The translations under genes and the position numbers were made by a program. 64,000 nucleotides of DNA, taken from contig JANATF010000001.1 in NCBI GenBank assembly GCA_029449245.1, positions 3,162,001 to 3,226,000 on the forward strand. Reading direction: 5' to 3'. Position 1 is the stretch's first letter. Each line of letters begins with the position of its first letter. The notes under the pieces are model-generated. The model was not told where the DNA came from, did not search any database, and worked only from the letters and a program-made list of their open reading frames with translations. Origin of the DNA: Mortierella alpina. Taxonomy: Eukaryota > Mortierellomycota > Mortierellomycetes > Mortierellales > Mortierellaceae. Shown in pieces: positions 24,015-36,600 of the stretch.

Positions 24015-26811
24015 CTATTCAATATCGCAGAGCGTTGTGCCTGCTTCGATCATGTCGCCCTCACCAACATTCAACTTCAGCGTGCCGTCGTGACGGGCAT
24101 ACAGGCGCACCTCTGTCTTCATCGACTCCATTGTCAAAATGGCCTGGTTCTTCTTCACCGCTGTTCCCGAGGGAACCAGGATCTTGAGGATCTTGCAAGG
24201 CATCGGAGCAGTGTATGGTGAGAACACGTCGTCCTCTCCCGCCGCCGCACTCTTGAGTTTGTCCTTGCGCTGAAACAGAATCTGCTTGCCGCCAAAGTCC
24301 TTCGTGTGCACATAGATCTCTGTGTTGCTGGCCTCAATAGAACCGTTGGCGATGTTGTAGTCGCGGGTGACACCATCTAAGAAAGGACAGTTACACGCGC
24401 GTGGGTGTGTGCCCTTAGTCATCATCCCTCACCTCATACCGTGCACAAAAAAAACAAGCGAAGCACAGAGACACTGGCACAATGGAGCACTTACCGATAG
24501 TGCAGCGAAGAACTCCACTGCGTTCCCCGAGGTCATCCTCTTCAACTAGGACCTTGCCCAGGCCCACCTTTGCAGTGCGCCATTCACCTGGCTCCTGGTC
24601 AGCGACAACAGCTCTGTACAAGACCTCAAACTTCTTCTCGGCCAGCTTTTGGCTGGGTGGTACCCAGCCACCGGGCTTGACCAGGTGCTCGTATTGCAGC
24701 TCGACCATTCGCCCAGCAACCTCGCCCACATATCCATCCTGTTGCTTCTTGTGCTTCACATATCTCCACCCACTAGGAATGTACTTGAGCTCTGTGCGAG
24801 CCTGCTCGCGCAAATGCCAACCCCAAAGCATTGGCACGATCGCAAGTCGATCCTCGTCCACGTGAGGAGCCTTGTTTTGCTTGTGGATAGCCTCCTCGTC
24901 AATGAAGCGTGTCGAGAGTCGTCCTGCCAAGAACCTGGGATGCTGCAATACTTGGATCAAGAACTTGCGGTTCGTGGTCACACCCAAGGCGACGGTCTCG
25001 CGCATCGCGAGGGCCATCTTTTGAATGGCCTGTTCACGCGTCGGAGCCCAGACTGAGATCTTGGAGATCATGGGATCGTAAAAGATGCTGATCTCGGATC
25101 CAGTCTCGATACCGCTGTCGTACCGAACATTTTCAGCAGTGCATTGCTTCCAGCGTCGAATCTTGCCTGTGCAGGGCAAAAAGTCGTTCTCGGGGTCCTC
25201 TGCATAGAGACGACACTCAATGGATGAGCCCTAGTTTCAATGGATGGCGGTTAGGCTTGACAAAACAAAGCACTAAATGGGAGAAAGGAAATAATTGACT
25301 TACATTCAACTTGAGGTTTGGGAGCTGGGTCTTGGACAGATCGAACCCCTGAGCAACCAGAATCTGAAGCTCGACCAGATCGAGACCCGTCACCAGCTCT
25401 GTCACAGGGTGCTCGACCTGGAGGCGAGTGTTCATCTCCAAGAAATAAAACTTACGGGACGCATCATCCTAAAACAAAGGAGGGATCATTTACCTCGTGG
25501 TGAGTGCCTGCGCAGAGAACGACAACCACTGAGTAGGTCCTGAAAAGTACGGTCAATTCTCTCACTTACGACAATGAACTCTATGGTTCCGGCACCTTCA
25601 TACCGCAGCAGTTTACCGATCTTGACCGCAGCGGAGGTCATCTCTTGGCGCAGCTTGTCGTCCATCATGGGCGAAGGGGTTTCCTCAATGACCTTTTGAT
25701 GTCTGCGTTGGATACTGCACTCGCGTTCGAAGCAATGGTAGACATTGCCATGCTTATCGCCCATGATCTGGATCTCGATATGACGCGCGTTCGAAAAGTA
25801 CTTTTCAATCAACAGATTGTCGCTGCCGAACGAGCGAAGCGCCTCAGATTTAGCCATCTCGATCTCATCCTTGAGGGCGGAAGCTTCATGCACGATACGC
25901 ATACCCTTGCCTCCTCCTCCGGCAGAAGCCTTCAGCAGTACTGGGAACTCGACGCGGATAGCCTGTTGGATCAAATTGTCGATGTTCTGATCCGCACCAT
26001 TGTAGCCGGGGATTAGGGGGATCGATGGTTCTTTGGCAGCGAGCAGGTTCTTGGAAGCAATCTGGAGAGGACGGAAGCCATATTTTAAAGTAGTGACGCG
26101 TCAGTAATGGAACATACGACCGGGCGTGAGCACTGGTGGGTACGCGACATCTATGTACCTTGTCTCCGATGGCGAGGATCGACTCTGGTTGAGGGCCAAT
26201 AAAGTTGATTCCGGCATCTGTGCAGGCTCGTGCAAAGTCGGTATTCTCCGACAAGAAACCGTATCCTAAAGTAGGTACAAAGAGAGGGGCGGAAAGCATG
26301 TTGGCACCGTGTCAATGAACTATTCACAATTCACTCCACGACCCGGCTGTTGGCATTTGAGCAAAAGTGCGATCGTGTACCTGGATGCACGGCATCGGCG
26401 CCTGTGACTTTACAAGCTTCGATGATCTTGTCGCCGCAGAGGTAAGACTCGGACGAAGGCGAGGGTCCGATAAACACGGACTCGTCTGCCATTCTAACAC
26501 AGAGGGCATTTTGATCACTGTGGTGGAGAGAATAGGTTGAGAAGAGATGAGTGTTGCGGGACGAGCTTTTTTGGTAAGCGGAGTTGGTGGAGGAAGAAAG
26601 GATAAAGCGCGTCCGATATTCAGCCATGGGCCTGACGCGCCTCTCGTCCAAGAGGGAGTGGTGGGTCTGTGGATCAAATAAGGACGACTTGCCTTTCAGA
26701 GTAGACAGCAACGGTAGCGATACCGAGTTTGCGGCAGGTCCTGATGACTCTGCACGCAATCTCGCCGCGGTTGGCGATCAGGACCTTGCGAATGGGCTGT
26801 GCGTTTGACAT
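24015..26811 (-). CDS. Biotin-dependent acyl-CoA carboxylase alpha subunit (MCC/PCC-like)
   Basis: Seven exons: 26811-26693, 26517-26381, 26265-26159, 26061-25570, 25468-25304, 25230-24495 and 24376-24015, giving 705 residues, the length of 3-methylcrotonyl-CoA or propionyl-CoA carboxylase alpha subunits. Biotin carboxylase features: [33 protein letters not shown]-grasp loop [41 protein letters not shown], and the biotin carboxylase C-terminal domain. The biotinyl domain at the end has Lys672, 33 residues from the C-terminus, within MESMKTE rather than the usual AMKM. It would carboxylate an acyl-CoA with a partner carboxyltransferase beta subunit, which is not in this window. The first intron uses a GC donor (AAAG/GCAAGT); the frame requires it. 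The protein starts [16 protein letters not shown] with almost no leader, so a mitochondrial presequence is not evident. Confidence 0.9.
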
Positions 26812-27668
26812 TTGAGGTGGTGGCAAGGCGACTCTGCTGCTGGATTAGCAATGGGTGGGTGTGGATTGTTGATTCGGAAGAGAGGCCGTGTCAGACAGAG
26901 GTGAAGGGAGCGAAGGAGAGAAAAAAAAAGAAGTAGAGCGGGGAGGGGAAGAGAGTTGCAAAGAGACGAGCGGAGGGCGTGGAGAGAAGAGAAACGGCGG
27001 CCGAGTAGAGCGAGCAGCGCGCAATGCAGATTGGATGTGCTGGATGTGTTTGCTTTGCTGGGATGTGCGCACGGAGAAAGTGAATCGGTGGATTGTGCGG
27101 CTGCCCCATTCCAATTCCAATGGGCCACCAAGCCCGAGGTGATTCACTTCAGTTCCTCATAAAGAGACATTTCGCCCGAGAAATCGAGACACCCTAGCCT
27201 GCCCTGGACACCCTCCTGCCGAACAACCGTCGCTTTGCGTGTCCACCGCCACCTCCGCATCCACAGACACGGCCGGTGGCCATGGATAGCTGCCCCAAGC
27301 AAGGATGGACACCTGTCTCACCCTTACTTGATAGACCCGATCTTCACGTCCACCGTGTTCGCACCGCAGAGCAGACAGATCTCGGCCGCATGGTGGTGGA
27401 CGATCTTCATACCCCACCTTCTCTCTCCACAAGTGACAAAAACAACGAGCCTTCCATCACGTGGAAATGGGCGCGAAGTGGCTCCCTGATAGATATGTAT
27501 GTTGAAATCGCCTACGGTAGAGGATTACTAGACGTGTGCTGGTATGTACAGAACATACTGGGGGTTTGTAAGCGTATTAGAGGATGACTTGCACCTTGAA
27601 CACCGCCGGCTGACAATGAATGACGAGGCAGCCATGCATGCCAACCATGGCGTGGTACGCGGTATATT
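26812..27668. promoter_or_regulatory. Promoter of the carboxylase gene and 3' flank of the next gene
   Basis: About 860 bp. Position 26885-27000 is purine-rich on the plus strand, giving a CT-rich tract upstream of the carboxylase ATG on its own strand. No further gene was recognised. Confidence 0.45.
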
Positions 27669-28895
27669 TTACGCGGAGATGCGAATGGTCGTGGCCGGAT
27701 CGAGCTACAGGTCAAAGATACATCGTGGATGGGATTAGTAAGACATTTTCTTGTTCATGCTGCATGCCAGCCATTGTCAGCTCAACATATCGGATCATCA
27801 AAAGACAAATTCGACGACAACAGCAGCCCTTACCAGAGCATTGCCTCTGCCTAGAAACTGGCCATTATCGTCCGACAAGACCGAGCTAGGTCGCATGTTT
27901 GGCGAATGGGGCGGTGTCATCATCGCATCCCTCATCAGGCTGTCTGAATCTCGTCTCGAGTCTCGCTTCTTGTTCTCTTCCAGATCATATCCAAGTCCAA
28001 AGCCTGCATTGCGACCTTGTGGCACCGTTCCAGGATCCAACCCGGCGCCTGTACCAACCTGGTTGGTTAGATTTGAAAAGCTCTTGGAGCGCGAGGTGCG
28101 AACGTCGTATCGCGAAATAGGCGCCGCCTGCTTCGGGGTGGGAGCTGTGGCAACGAAAGCCTCTTCAGGCGTCTTGACATCGAAGCCTGCCTGTGCAGAT
28201 TTGGTGTTGTATGTCTCGCTGCCGTACGGTGGCAAGTACGAGATGTTAGATGATGCCGAGCTGCCATTGCGGTAGTGGCTGTTGTATTGATAAACCGATC
28301 GACCTGGACCCGAGACCTCTGCCATGTTGCGGTGTCCTGTGGGGCTACGCGGCTCAGGAACAGTACCGCCTCTCCTCTTGTTCCTCTTATTGTCTGCGTA
28401 ACAGAGGTAGATCCCCAGGAGGATAGAGACGATACCGGCAGAGGTTGCAATGATTGCAATTTTTGTCAAGTTGGCTCTGCGACCAGTGTCCGCAATGTTG
28501 GCCATGACTGGATCCGTAAATGTTTCCCCCTGGACATGGGTTGGTGCAAGAGAATCACCCATCCACACCAGACCCTTTGCTCCGTGAAGATTGGCCAAGA
28601 GGACCTTTACTGAATAAAGATAGGATTGGCAAGAGGCATCCTTGTAAACTGCGAAGACCGACTGATTCGAGTTGGATGAGAAAGAGTCGGCAAGACTGGG
28701 GATGGCGACACATATGTTGCTCTGGGTGGTGACGGATGCGTCAGGTGTTGGTACAGGATCGCTGTTGATAGTAAAGAATGATAAGGTGATGTTTGAAGCA
28801 GGGTCTGTGGGCAAGGCGGATGTGAAGGAGCTAAAGGCGGCCATGATGAGAAGGATGGCCATCAAGACCGTTGATTGATGTGTAGAAAAGGCCAT
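27669..28895 (-). CDS. Type I single-pass membrane protein, function unknown
   Basis: Preferred model: two exons, 28895-27834 and 27704-27669, 365 residues. An N-terminal signal peptide (about 1-28, hydrophobic, ending near SALP) leads into a lumenal/extracellular domain of about 130 residues. That domain has paired cysteines and several N-glycosylation sequons, and a segment (AVYKDASCQSYLYSVKVLL, then GAKGLVW) reminiscent of protease-associated-like folds. A transmembrane helix follows (IAIIATSAGIVSILLGIYLCY), then a basic stop-transfer (NKRNKRR) and a 190-residue Ser/Pro-rich cytosolic tail. A strong donor CTG/GTAAGG after GRGNAL and a TACTAAT branch point support a final 12-codon exon ending at 27669. 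Without splicing the frame ends at 27798, by chance also giving 365 residues. No family name can be given with confidence. Confidence 0.65.
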
Positions 28896-30473
28896 AGCAG
28901 CAGGGCCTTTGTGGTATGATTTTAGATGATGATCCGTCGCTGTGAATAGAGGGCACGAATGGATGAGAATAGATAAAGCCTTCCAAGGAAAAGAGCAGTA
29001 ATAGTGAGGAAGGAAGGAAGGAAGGAAGGAAGGTAAGAGAAAGAATGTTGTTGTTTGTTCAGAGTGCTTGGAAAGGAGGAAAGGAGGGATCTCGTTGTTC
29101 GGGTCGCCAGCTGGTGGAAGGTACAAGTCTACTCGAGACTGTCAATGGCACACATGCAGTCTAAGCGGAGCAAGGGTGTGCAACTGGGCAACGAGATACG
29201 CAGTGAGAATAGATAGGCAGTGAGGGAGGGCGGGGTGCAAATACAGTCAAAAACAAGGGCCAGGGGCCCAAGAGGGGAGGGAGTGAAGGAGGGAGTGCGC
29301 GATGGCAGAACAGTCAGAATGGTGAGTTCGTGTGGCGAGGCCCTGAAAAAAAAAAAAAGAAGGCGCAAAGGCGGTGCGGTCAGGTCTAACAATACTACCA
29401 ACAAACATCAGCCTAAAGGTCCATCTTCACCGCCTTTTGTACTTTCTGTCCAACAAAGTAGCCGCGCCGAGGGTACATGTTGCAAACACTGTCGCAGTTT
29501 GAAGAAAGTGCAGTGCAACTTTGCTGGTTTGAAGAGAGGGACGCATTGTCATGGCACACAGCACAAATAGCACCGAGCCCCTCTCTTTCGTTCTCCCGCT
29601 ATTTTTACCCCCAGCATGCAGGCTGTCCACGCCAGGCTGCTACCGCGTCCAAATAGAGTTCCAGGCGAGCATTCACAGCCTTCGACTTCTGCTCGCCTCC
29701 CTCTCTTTACTTTGGCCGATCTCTCAGCAGCAGATCAAAGCGGAACGATAGTCTCCATGGAGGCTAATGTCCTTGGCTGTCAACATGCATCGACTAGGCA
29801 TCAGCATCGGCTCCGTGTTCTCTGCAAGAGAGGAAATAATATTTTTTACATTGCGATAAGACGAGAAGACGGAGAGCGAGGGGAGACACGCGCCCATGGG
29901 CTGAAAACGAGGGCTGGAGAACGTGCTTGAGGTACGGGCTATTTGGACAGACCTGATATGCAGCGACTCGAGATGCGTCTGAAGTGGCACTGGAGAAGGT
30001 CAGAAAAAAAAAAAAAAAAAAAAAAAAAGCGTGTCTGTCTCGGGACGTGAGATTCGATTCGCCGAGCTGGCTGTCCATCGTTCTTTGCGAGGGGCTGGTC
30101 GGCTGGTCTCAGAATGCGATGTAATAAAAAAACAGGTGGGTCTCAGAGCGTGGTAGACGACTCTTCCACCTCGACATTCCTTCCCTCTTCCTCATTGCGT
30201 TCTGCCCTCGCACAGCCAAGTCCCATTTGTCCAAGGGAAGGTAAGCCCACCTCCTCGCTGCATAAACAAGGGTTGTGCATTCTCCACGGAAGAGACACAG
30301 GGGGGAAAGCGCGTTGTACGACACTCCTGCTCAGCCCAAGAATTCTCAACAGCCGCCGATTGTCTTCATGCTTGTGCACCGTGACCATGCATCAACCACA
30401 AACCTGTATCCCTAAAGACCGGATAGAGAATCAGCCAAGCAAGACGCCCGAGTTCTGCTGCGCCCAATACGCC
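28896..30473. promoter_or_regulatory. Divergent promoter region, membrane-protein gene / ABCC transporter
   Basis: About 1.58 kb. Purine-rich blocks at 28980-29110 and 29210-29360 belong to the leader of the minus-strand gene. An A25 run sits at 30004-30028. A consensus donor GGGAAG/GTAAGC at 30241 with acceptors ending at 30338 or 30352 could define a 5'-UTR intron of the ABCC gene. No other gene is supported. Confidence 0.45.
29008..29033. repeat. (GGAA)n microsatellite
   Basis: Six and a half contiguous GGAA units, CT-rich on the strand of the adjacent membrane-protein gene, 113 bp upstream of its ATG. Confidence 0.95.
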
Positions 30474-33400
30474 ATGTCCAACAACGGTGTTGATGTTGAC
30501 AGAGTGGACGCCTTACTGGAAAAGAGTCAAAAGACCCAAGGCGTGGAGTTGAGTGAAATCAAAGCTTACAAGCCCGGCCACGCCTCTGGCAATAACACAA
30601 CCGCCAACAACAGCAACAATGGTATCAGCGATGGAGTGAAGCGCAACGCGGTCGCTTTCGACAGTGGCAACAAGAGCAGCAACGTGTCTTCAGACTCGAA
30701 GAAACCCTTTGTCCTTGGAGACCGCTTCTTCTTACTCAACTGGCTTCACCTGTGGGCCTTCCCTCTGATCCACCGCTGTCGTCAGCAGAAGAACATCAAA
30801 AAAATCTTTCTTTCGCTTGCTACACTTCTCACTGCCCGGAAAAATGGCGATGATCTGGAAGCCAAGTGGGAGCAGGAAAAAGCCAATGCAGCCGCCGCCT
30901 CCAGGTAAGAAAAAAAAACTTTTTGTTATCATTTCGGTTTTTAGGCCCGCTTGAGACCCTTGTTCAATTTGATATCCGACTCACAAGCCCAACTTTCTTG
31001 CATTGTTAACTACCCCTCCGACTTAACAGGCCCCCAAAGCTGATTAAGGCGCTCTACGATCTTTATGGAACAAAGTACATCCTTATCGGCTTGTGGAAAC
31101 TCGCGTGGGCAGCTTGTACGTGGGCTGGCGCCTACTACTTCCTACGCGTCTCGATCGAGTTTCTGGAGCAAAATCTGCCAGCACGTACAGGCCAGCTTTA
31201 TGCCATGGGCTTGCTTTTGACCTCCCTCGGCAGCTCTATCGCTATTCATCAGCTGTATGGTCAATGTACTGCACTCGGCATTCAGGTCAAGGCGTCCATT
31301 TCGGTTTTGATCTATCGTAAAGCCCTCGTACTGTCGAGGATCCGTGGTGGAGCAGGAGAAATCATCAATATCATCTCGACGGATGTAGCACGCATTGTCG
31401 ACGCCGTGACCAACTTTCATTTCCTATGGTCTGCCTTGGTCGAGTCTCTCCTCATCCTCGCCCTGGCCTTCCCCACTGTCGGATGGGCTTCAGCATTGAC
31501 AGCCGTTGCCTTGGTGGTCACCGTTCTTCCTGTCCAGGTCTACTTGGGCCGGGTGACGTCCAACATTCAGATCGAGCAAACCATCATCACAACACAACGC
31601 GTGCATCTGATGAGCGAGATTCTGACAGCCATCAAGCTCATCAAGTTTTATGCGTGGGAGGCGCCTTTCCAAGCTCAGATAGACGAGGTGCGTGCCAAGG
31701 AACTCCATCTTTTCAAGAGGAATTTGCAAATTAAGGCCATCAACATGGCCGTGGTATTTGCGCTCCCTGTCGTCGTGGCTGTTTGCTCATTGGCCGTCTA
31801 TAACGCAAAGCGAACGGGACCCATCGACAGCAGTGTGGTGTTCACTGCCCTCAGTATCTTCAACACCCTGCGATACCCGTTTCTAATGTTGCCAATTGCG
31901 GTCAAGAGTACTTCAGGTAAGACTCTACCTGATTCCACTGCAACCGTTGACTTTTATCTCTGACACCATTTAATTAATTGCAATGTCTTTTATTGGGTGC
32001 TTAGGTGCTAGACTGGCGTTGCAGCGCCTCAACGATTTCCTGACCCAGGCGGAAGTTGTGCCTCTTCAGGAGTATCCTTCATCAGAGGGTGGGAACGTGG
32101 CACTGGAGTTGACGGATGGTGAATTCACATGGGATGGCGATGAAAGTGGACCTGCATTGTCGGGCATCAACCTCAAGGTCAAGCGAGGAGAGGTCGTGGC
32201 TATTGTAGGTGATGTTGGTTCGGGAAAGAGCTCCTTCATTGCGGCACTCTTGGGCCAGATCCGCCAAACAGGAACTGGTCCGAAGCTGAAGCTGTACGGT
32301 AAATCCTCATACGTACCTCAAGAAGCATGGTTGATCAACGTAAACCTCAGAGAGAACATCGTTTTCGGCAAGGATTTTGAGCAGGAGCGCTACAACACGG
32401 TAATCAAGGTGTGCGCTCTTGAGCGTGACTTGACCCTGCTTAGCCATGGCGACATGACCGAGATTGGAGAGCGTGGAAGCAATTTGTAAGTCCCTGTTTG
32501 CTGGTTACTAGCAGCGGACTAGCTCCAATGTTGATCCTGAGAGACTGATGTGAGTGATTCTTTATATAGGTCTGGTGGTCAGAAGCAGCGAGTATCACTT
32601 GCGCGAGCCGTATACCACAAATCCGATATTGTTCTCATGGACGACCCTTTGTCTGCTGTGGATCAGAACGTCGGCCGGCACATTTTTGACCAATGCATCC
32701 GGGGGTTCCTGTCGGATCGTACTGTCATCATCGTCACTCATCAACTGCAGTACCTACACAGGTGTGACAAAGTTGTTATGCTCCAGTCCGGGAGGATCGC
32801 CTACCAAGGCACCTACAATGAACTTATGGCCAACGAGCCTTCGTTCAACACGCTGATCAACACCCATGTTATGAACGAGGATGACGACACTATCATCGAA
32901 GATGGTGAACGAGGAGAAGGTGACTCGATACCTGCTTCAGTGGATCAATCGACGGCGGGTTTAGAAGACAGCGAGGGCAGCGCCTCTGGACTTTCTGCAT
33001 CCGATAAGAAATTACTGGAAAAACTTGGAGCTGGTCCCAGAAGACACACTCTCCCTCCAGGCACCAAAGTTGGAGATATGCCTGGAACGGCGACGATTGT
33101 CAACCGCAACTACGACACCATTACGCCCAAGGAGCGTCTTGAACTGTTGCAGCGCCAGCTACCACACATTCACAGGGATAGCATTTTGGCAAACACATTG
33201 CAGGAACACACCAATATCCACTTTATCAACCATGCCAACTACGGATTCAACTCGTCTGCCGGCGACAGCTTCAGTAGAGCGGTCCAGCGGAACGAGCTGA
33301 CGATTTACTCGATTCCAGAAGGCAACATCTATGGATATCGCGGTGGCAAGGTCAGACATCGTAAAATCAAGCACCGCAGCTCTGTCACAGGTGTGTCGAT

Positions 33401-36058
33401 GCGCAAGGCCAGTGTGCCGACTATAAATACAAGCTACGACGACGGCGATACCCACCATCATCGCCACTCCACCCTAACCCAGGACGAGGTCAGCGACTCC
33501 TCTTCGGACGATGAAGAGTACACTCATGAGGAGGGTGACGGGGTCTTGATTGGAGAGGACAAAAGCATGGACGAGCTGGGGGTCGCGGATTACGTCAAGT
33601 ACTTTAGGTCCGGATCCGGGGTCCTTATCACCTTCTTGATGATCGCCCTTTTCTTTTTCGCCCATGGTATCCGTATCGGGTCGGACTACTGGCTGCGCTT
33701 ATGGGTGCCCAACACGCTGCATGCCTCGGACTCGCTGTATCTTGGTGTCTATGGTGCATTCATTACCGCTTTTGCTTCCGCTGTCCTGCTGAGAGGTCTC
33801 TGGTTTGCACAAGAAGCAACGCGCAAATCCAAGGAACTGCACGACCGCGCGTTTAAGGTACCAAAATCAAGTTCAGTGTGTTGGTTGGTACGCGCTGAGT
33901 ACTTGTCCTGATTAACAGACGCACTAACGGCGAGGTATGTATGTGCTTATTTTCCTAGTCCGTTATGCGTGCACCCATGTCATTTTTTGAGACGACTTCG
34001 CTGGGACGGATTCTCTCAGCATTCTCGAAATGCATGTTCACTGTGGATGACACGCTGCCAGATGCTGCCCTCCAGTTCCTGCAGTACTTTCCACTCGCAC
34101 TTGGAGCTTTTCTGCTGATTGCCAGTGTTGTACACTGGCAGAATGCCGTTAGCGTGATTGTCCTGATGATCATAGCGATCCTTATTGTCTGGTACGGAAG
34201 CCCTGCAGACTCCCGCCTGAAGCAGATGGAAGGTAAAAGGACGAGAAGGAGAGAGAGCTGGGATACGGCTGTTGAACCTGTCGCTGATGTCTAACACTGT
34301 GTACTCTCCTCCCATCACGCAGCTCTGAGCAAACCACCCGTCTTCCAACATATCACTACAACCCTGGAGGGTCTCTTTTCCATTCGCGCCTACAATGTCC
34401 AGTCCAGGTTCGATGGAATGAACATTGACGTGCTCGACAAGAATCACGAGAGTCTCTATGCCATGCTTACAGGTAAGTAAGGTCGAAAGGTCGAAAGCTC
34501 AAAAGCTCGTAGTCATTGCCTTGGCATGCATATTTCCGTTATCAGATGCAAGGATCGAGCGCGTTTTGACAGCAATTGAATTGTTTATTCCCCACCAGCC
34601 AAAACATGGACAGCCTTCTACCTGGATGTTATCTCCTCGCTGATGGTCTACAGCACAGCCATCTTCCTCGTCATCCACCGGTATACCATCCATCAGGTGC
34701 CCTCTGTCGCCGGTCTTGCGCTCTCGAACGCGTTGCAGATGCTCGTTTTTCTGCAGTGGACTGTTCGGCAAATGGGCGAAGTGCAGGCGCAGATCTCGAC
34801 CGTCGGCCAGCTGGACTTTTATGGCCACAGGATCGAACCAGAGGCACCGGCTGAGAACCCAGACACGAGGCCTGGCAACTCCTGGCCTCAGGAAGGAAAG
34901 ATCGACTTTGACCATTTGGTACTAAAGTACCGCAAGGATTCTCCAGCCGTCCTCAAGGATGTTTCATTTACGATCCAGCCAAAAGAAAAAGTCGGTATTG
35001 TCGGAAGGACAGGATCCGGAAAGTCGACGCTGTTGGTAGGTCTTTTGCGAATCGTCGAGGCCACTGAGGGATCCATCCGTATTGACGGCGTGGACATCTC
35101 AAAACTGGGGCTGAAGGACCTCCGAACCAAGGTTGGAATCATCCCACAGGAGCCGGTCCTATTTGTTGGCACCATCCGGTCCAACCTGGACCCGTTTGGA
35201 CAGCATGAAGACAATGCGATTTGGAGGGCTCTGGATGCTGTTCATCTCGGGGACAAGGTCAAGGAGATGCCTCTGAAGTTGGATTCGCCTGTGATTGAAC
35301 ACGGCAAGAACTTTTCGCTGGGTCAACGACAGCTCATCTGTATTGCGCGCTCTTTGGTCATTGGATCCAAGATCATCGTTCTGGATGAAGCGACGGCCTC
35401 GATCGACATGGTCACTGACAAGTTACTTCAAGAGACGATCAAGGAGAATTTTGCAGATTGCACGGTGCTCACCATCGCCCATCGTCTCAATACCATTATC
35501 GAGTCGGACAAGGTCCTGGTCATGGACAGTGGCGAGGTTGCCGAATTTGGAGAGCCTCATAAACTGCTGCAGGATCCCAATGGCATCTTTGCTGAGCTCG
35601 TCAGCCATGCAGGAGAGGCAGCCTCGAAGAAACTGGCCATGATTGCAGAGGATGCGCACAAGGACCGGAACAATGGAGTGGATGTGGTTGCTGAGGAGAT
35701 GGAGATGGAGAGGGCTGCAGGATCGTCCCCTGGGCAGGAGGCTACAGGTGCCAGTTCAGCTGCGGTTCCCCCGGTCCAAACCGTCGAGACGCTTGAGATG
35801 CCTGCGAAAGGTGACGCGTCGAGAGAGAACCGGGACACGAAAGGCTTAGCCAAGGCCAAGGCGCATTTGCGGTCCTTGAGCGCGGCGAGTGCAACCGACA
35901 TGGCGACTGGCCCAGCATCGTCCACTATTGGCCAGATGCTGTCGCCGACAGGCAAGGGCGAGGCAGCTGTTGAAAAGCAGTTCATGAAGTTGTTCAAGGA
36001 CCCCTCGCAGGCCGATACTCCCGAAGGTAGCCCCGAACTCAAGCCAAGGAGTGGTTGA
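30474..36058 (+). CDS. ABCC/MRP-type full ABC transporter
   Basis: Seven exons: 30474-30904, 31030-31916, 32005-32485, 32570-33857, 33959-34232, 34323-34472 and 34599-36058, giving 1656 residues. An in-frame ATG at 30387 would add 29. Two transmembrane domains alternate with two nucleotide-binding domains. NBD1: Walker A GDVGSGKS (508-515), LSGGQKQR (signature split by an intron), Walker B IVLMDDPLSAVD with the Asp typical of MRPs. NBD2: Walker A GRTGSGKS (about 1306-1313), signature FSLGQRQL, Walker B IIVLDEATASID. The long linker between NBD1 and TMD2 (about 690-1000) is acidic and His/Ser-rich. There is no TMD0; the N-terminal 140 residues are cytosolic. ABCC proteins export glutathione, glucuronide or metal conjugates at the plasma or vacuolar membrane. 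The C-terminal 150 residues are low complexity. The start is the main uncertainty. Confidence 0.93.
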
Positions 36059-36600
36059 TCCCCATTAAACACGACTGAAACAAGTAGACTACGTAGATAA
36101 AACCCTATGGTGTGTTCAACGCGGTGGGTCAGAGAAGAACATTCCGTCGTGTGCGCGACAGATTTGTGGGTGGGTGGTCATCGTTGATCCAGTCAAAAGC
36201 GTGCGTCGAGGGGGCGTGCTTTGTCTGTGGCATCGCGGATGAGGACCGACGAGTTGGCCTCTGTCTTCTCCTATACAACCAAGAGCACAAACACTCGTCG
36301 GTACCCGGTAAAGACAATCTTGCCCTGTGCTTGCTCCCACACGTGCACTGAGAAGGGACACAGAGCGACATACAGAAGCCAGGTTGCGGCTCATCCGATT
36401 CAAACAAGGTCTGCGCACGCTGTCGTGTGAGTAAGTTTCTCACACAATTTAAAAGGCATTTTTTTTGGCTGATGGTAGCTCTTTTGCGCACTCCTTTCAT
36501 GTTTTAATCTCAACGCTCTCTACACTGCGCCCATCAATTCACCCATGCACATCATATCTTGACCATCATCACCATTCTTCCCACATCTCTATATGACACG
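36059..36600. other. Intergenic spacer
   Basis: 542 bp between the ABCC transporter and the second F-box gene, containing the 3' flank of the first and a short CT-rich leader (36480-36595) of the second. No gene is supported. Confidence 0.5.

Noticed and set aside
27798-27833. C-terminal VRAAVVVEFVF extension of the membrane protein
   Set aside because: It follows a strong donor (CTG/GTAAGG) with TACTAAT branch point and acceptor downstream; more likely intron, though not excluded.
28996-30028. Poly-A and GGAA runs as traces of retroposon insertion
   Set aside because: No target-site duplications or coding remnants next to the runs; simple microsatellites explain them.
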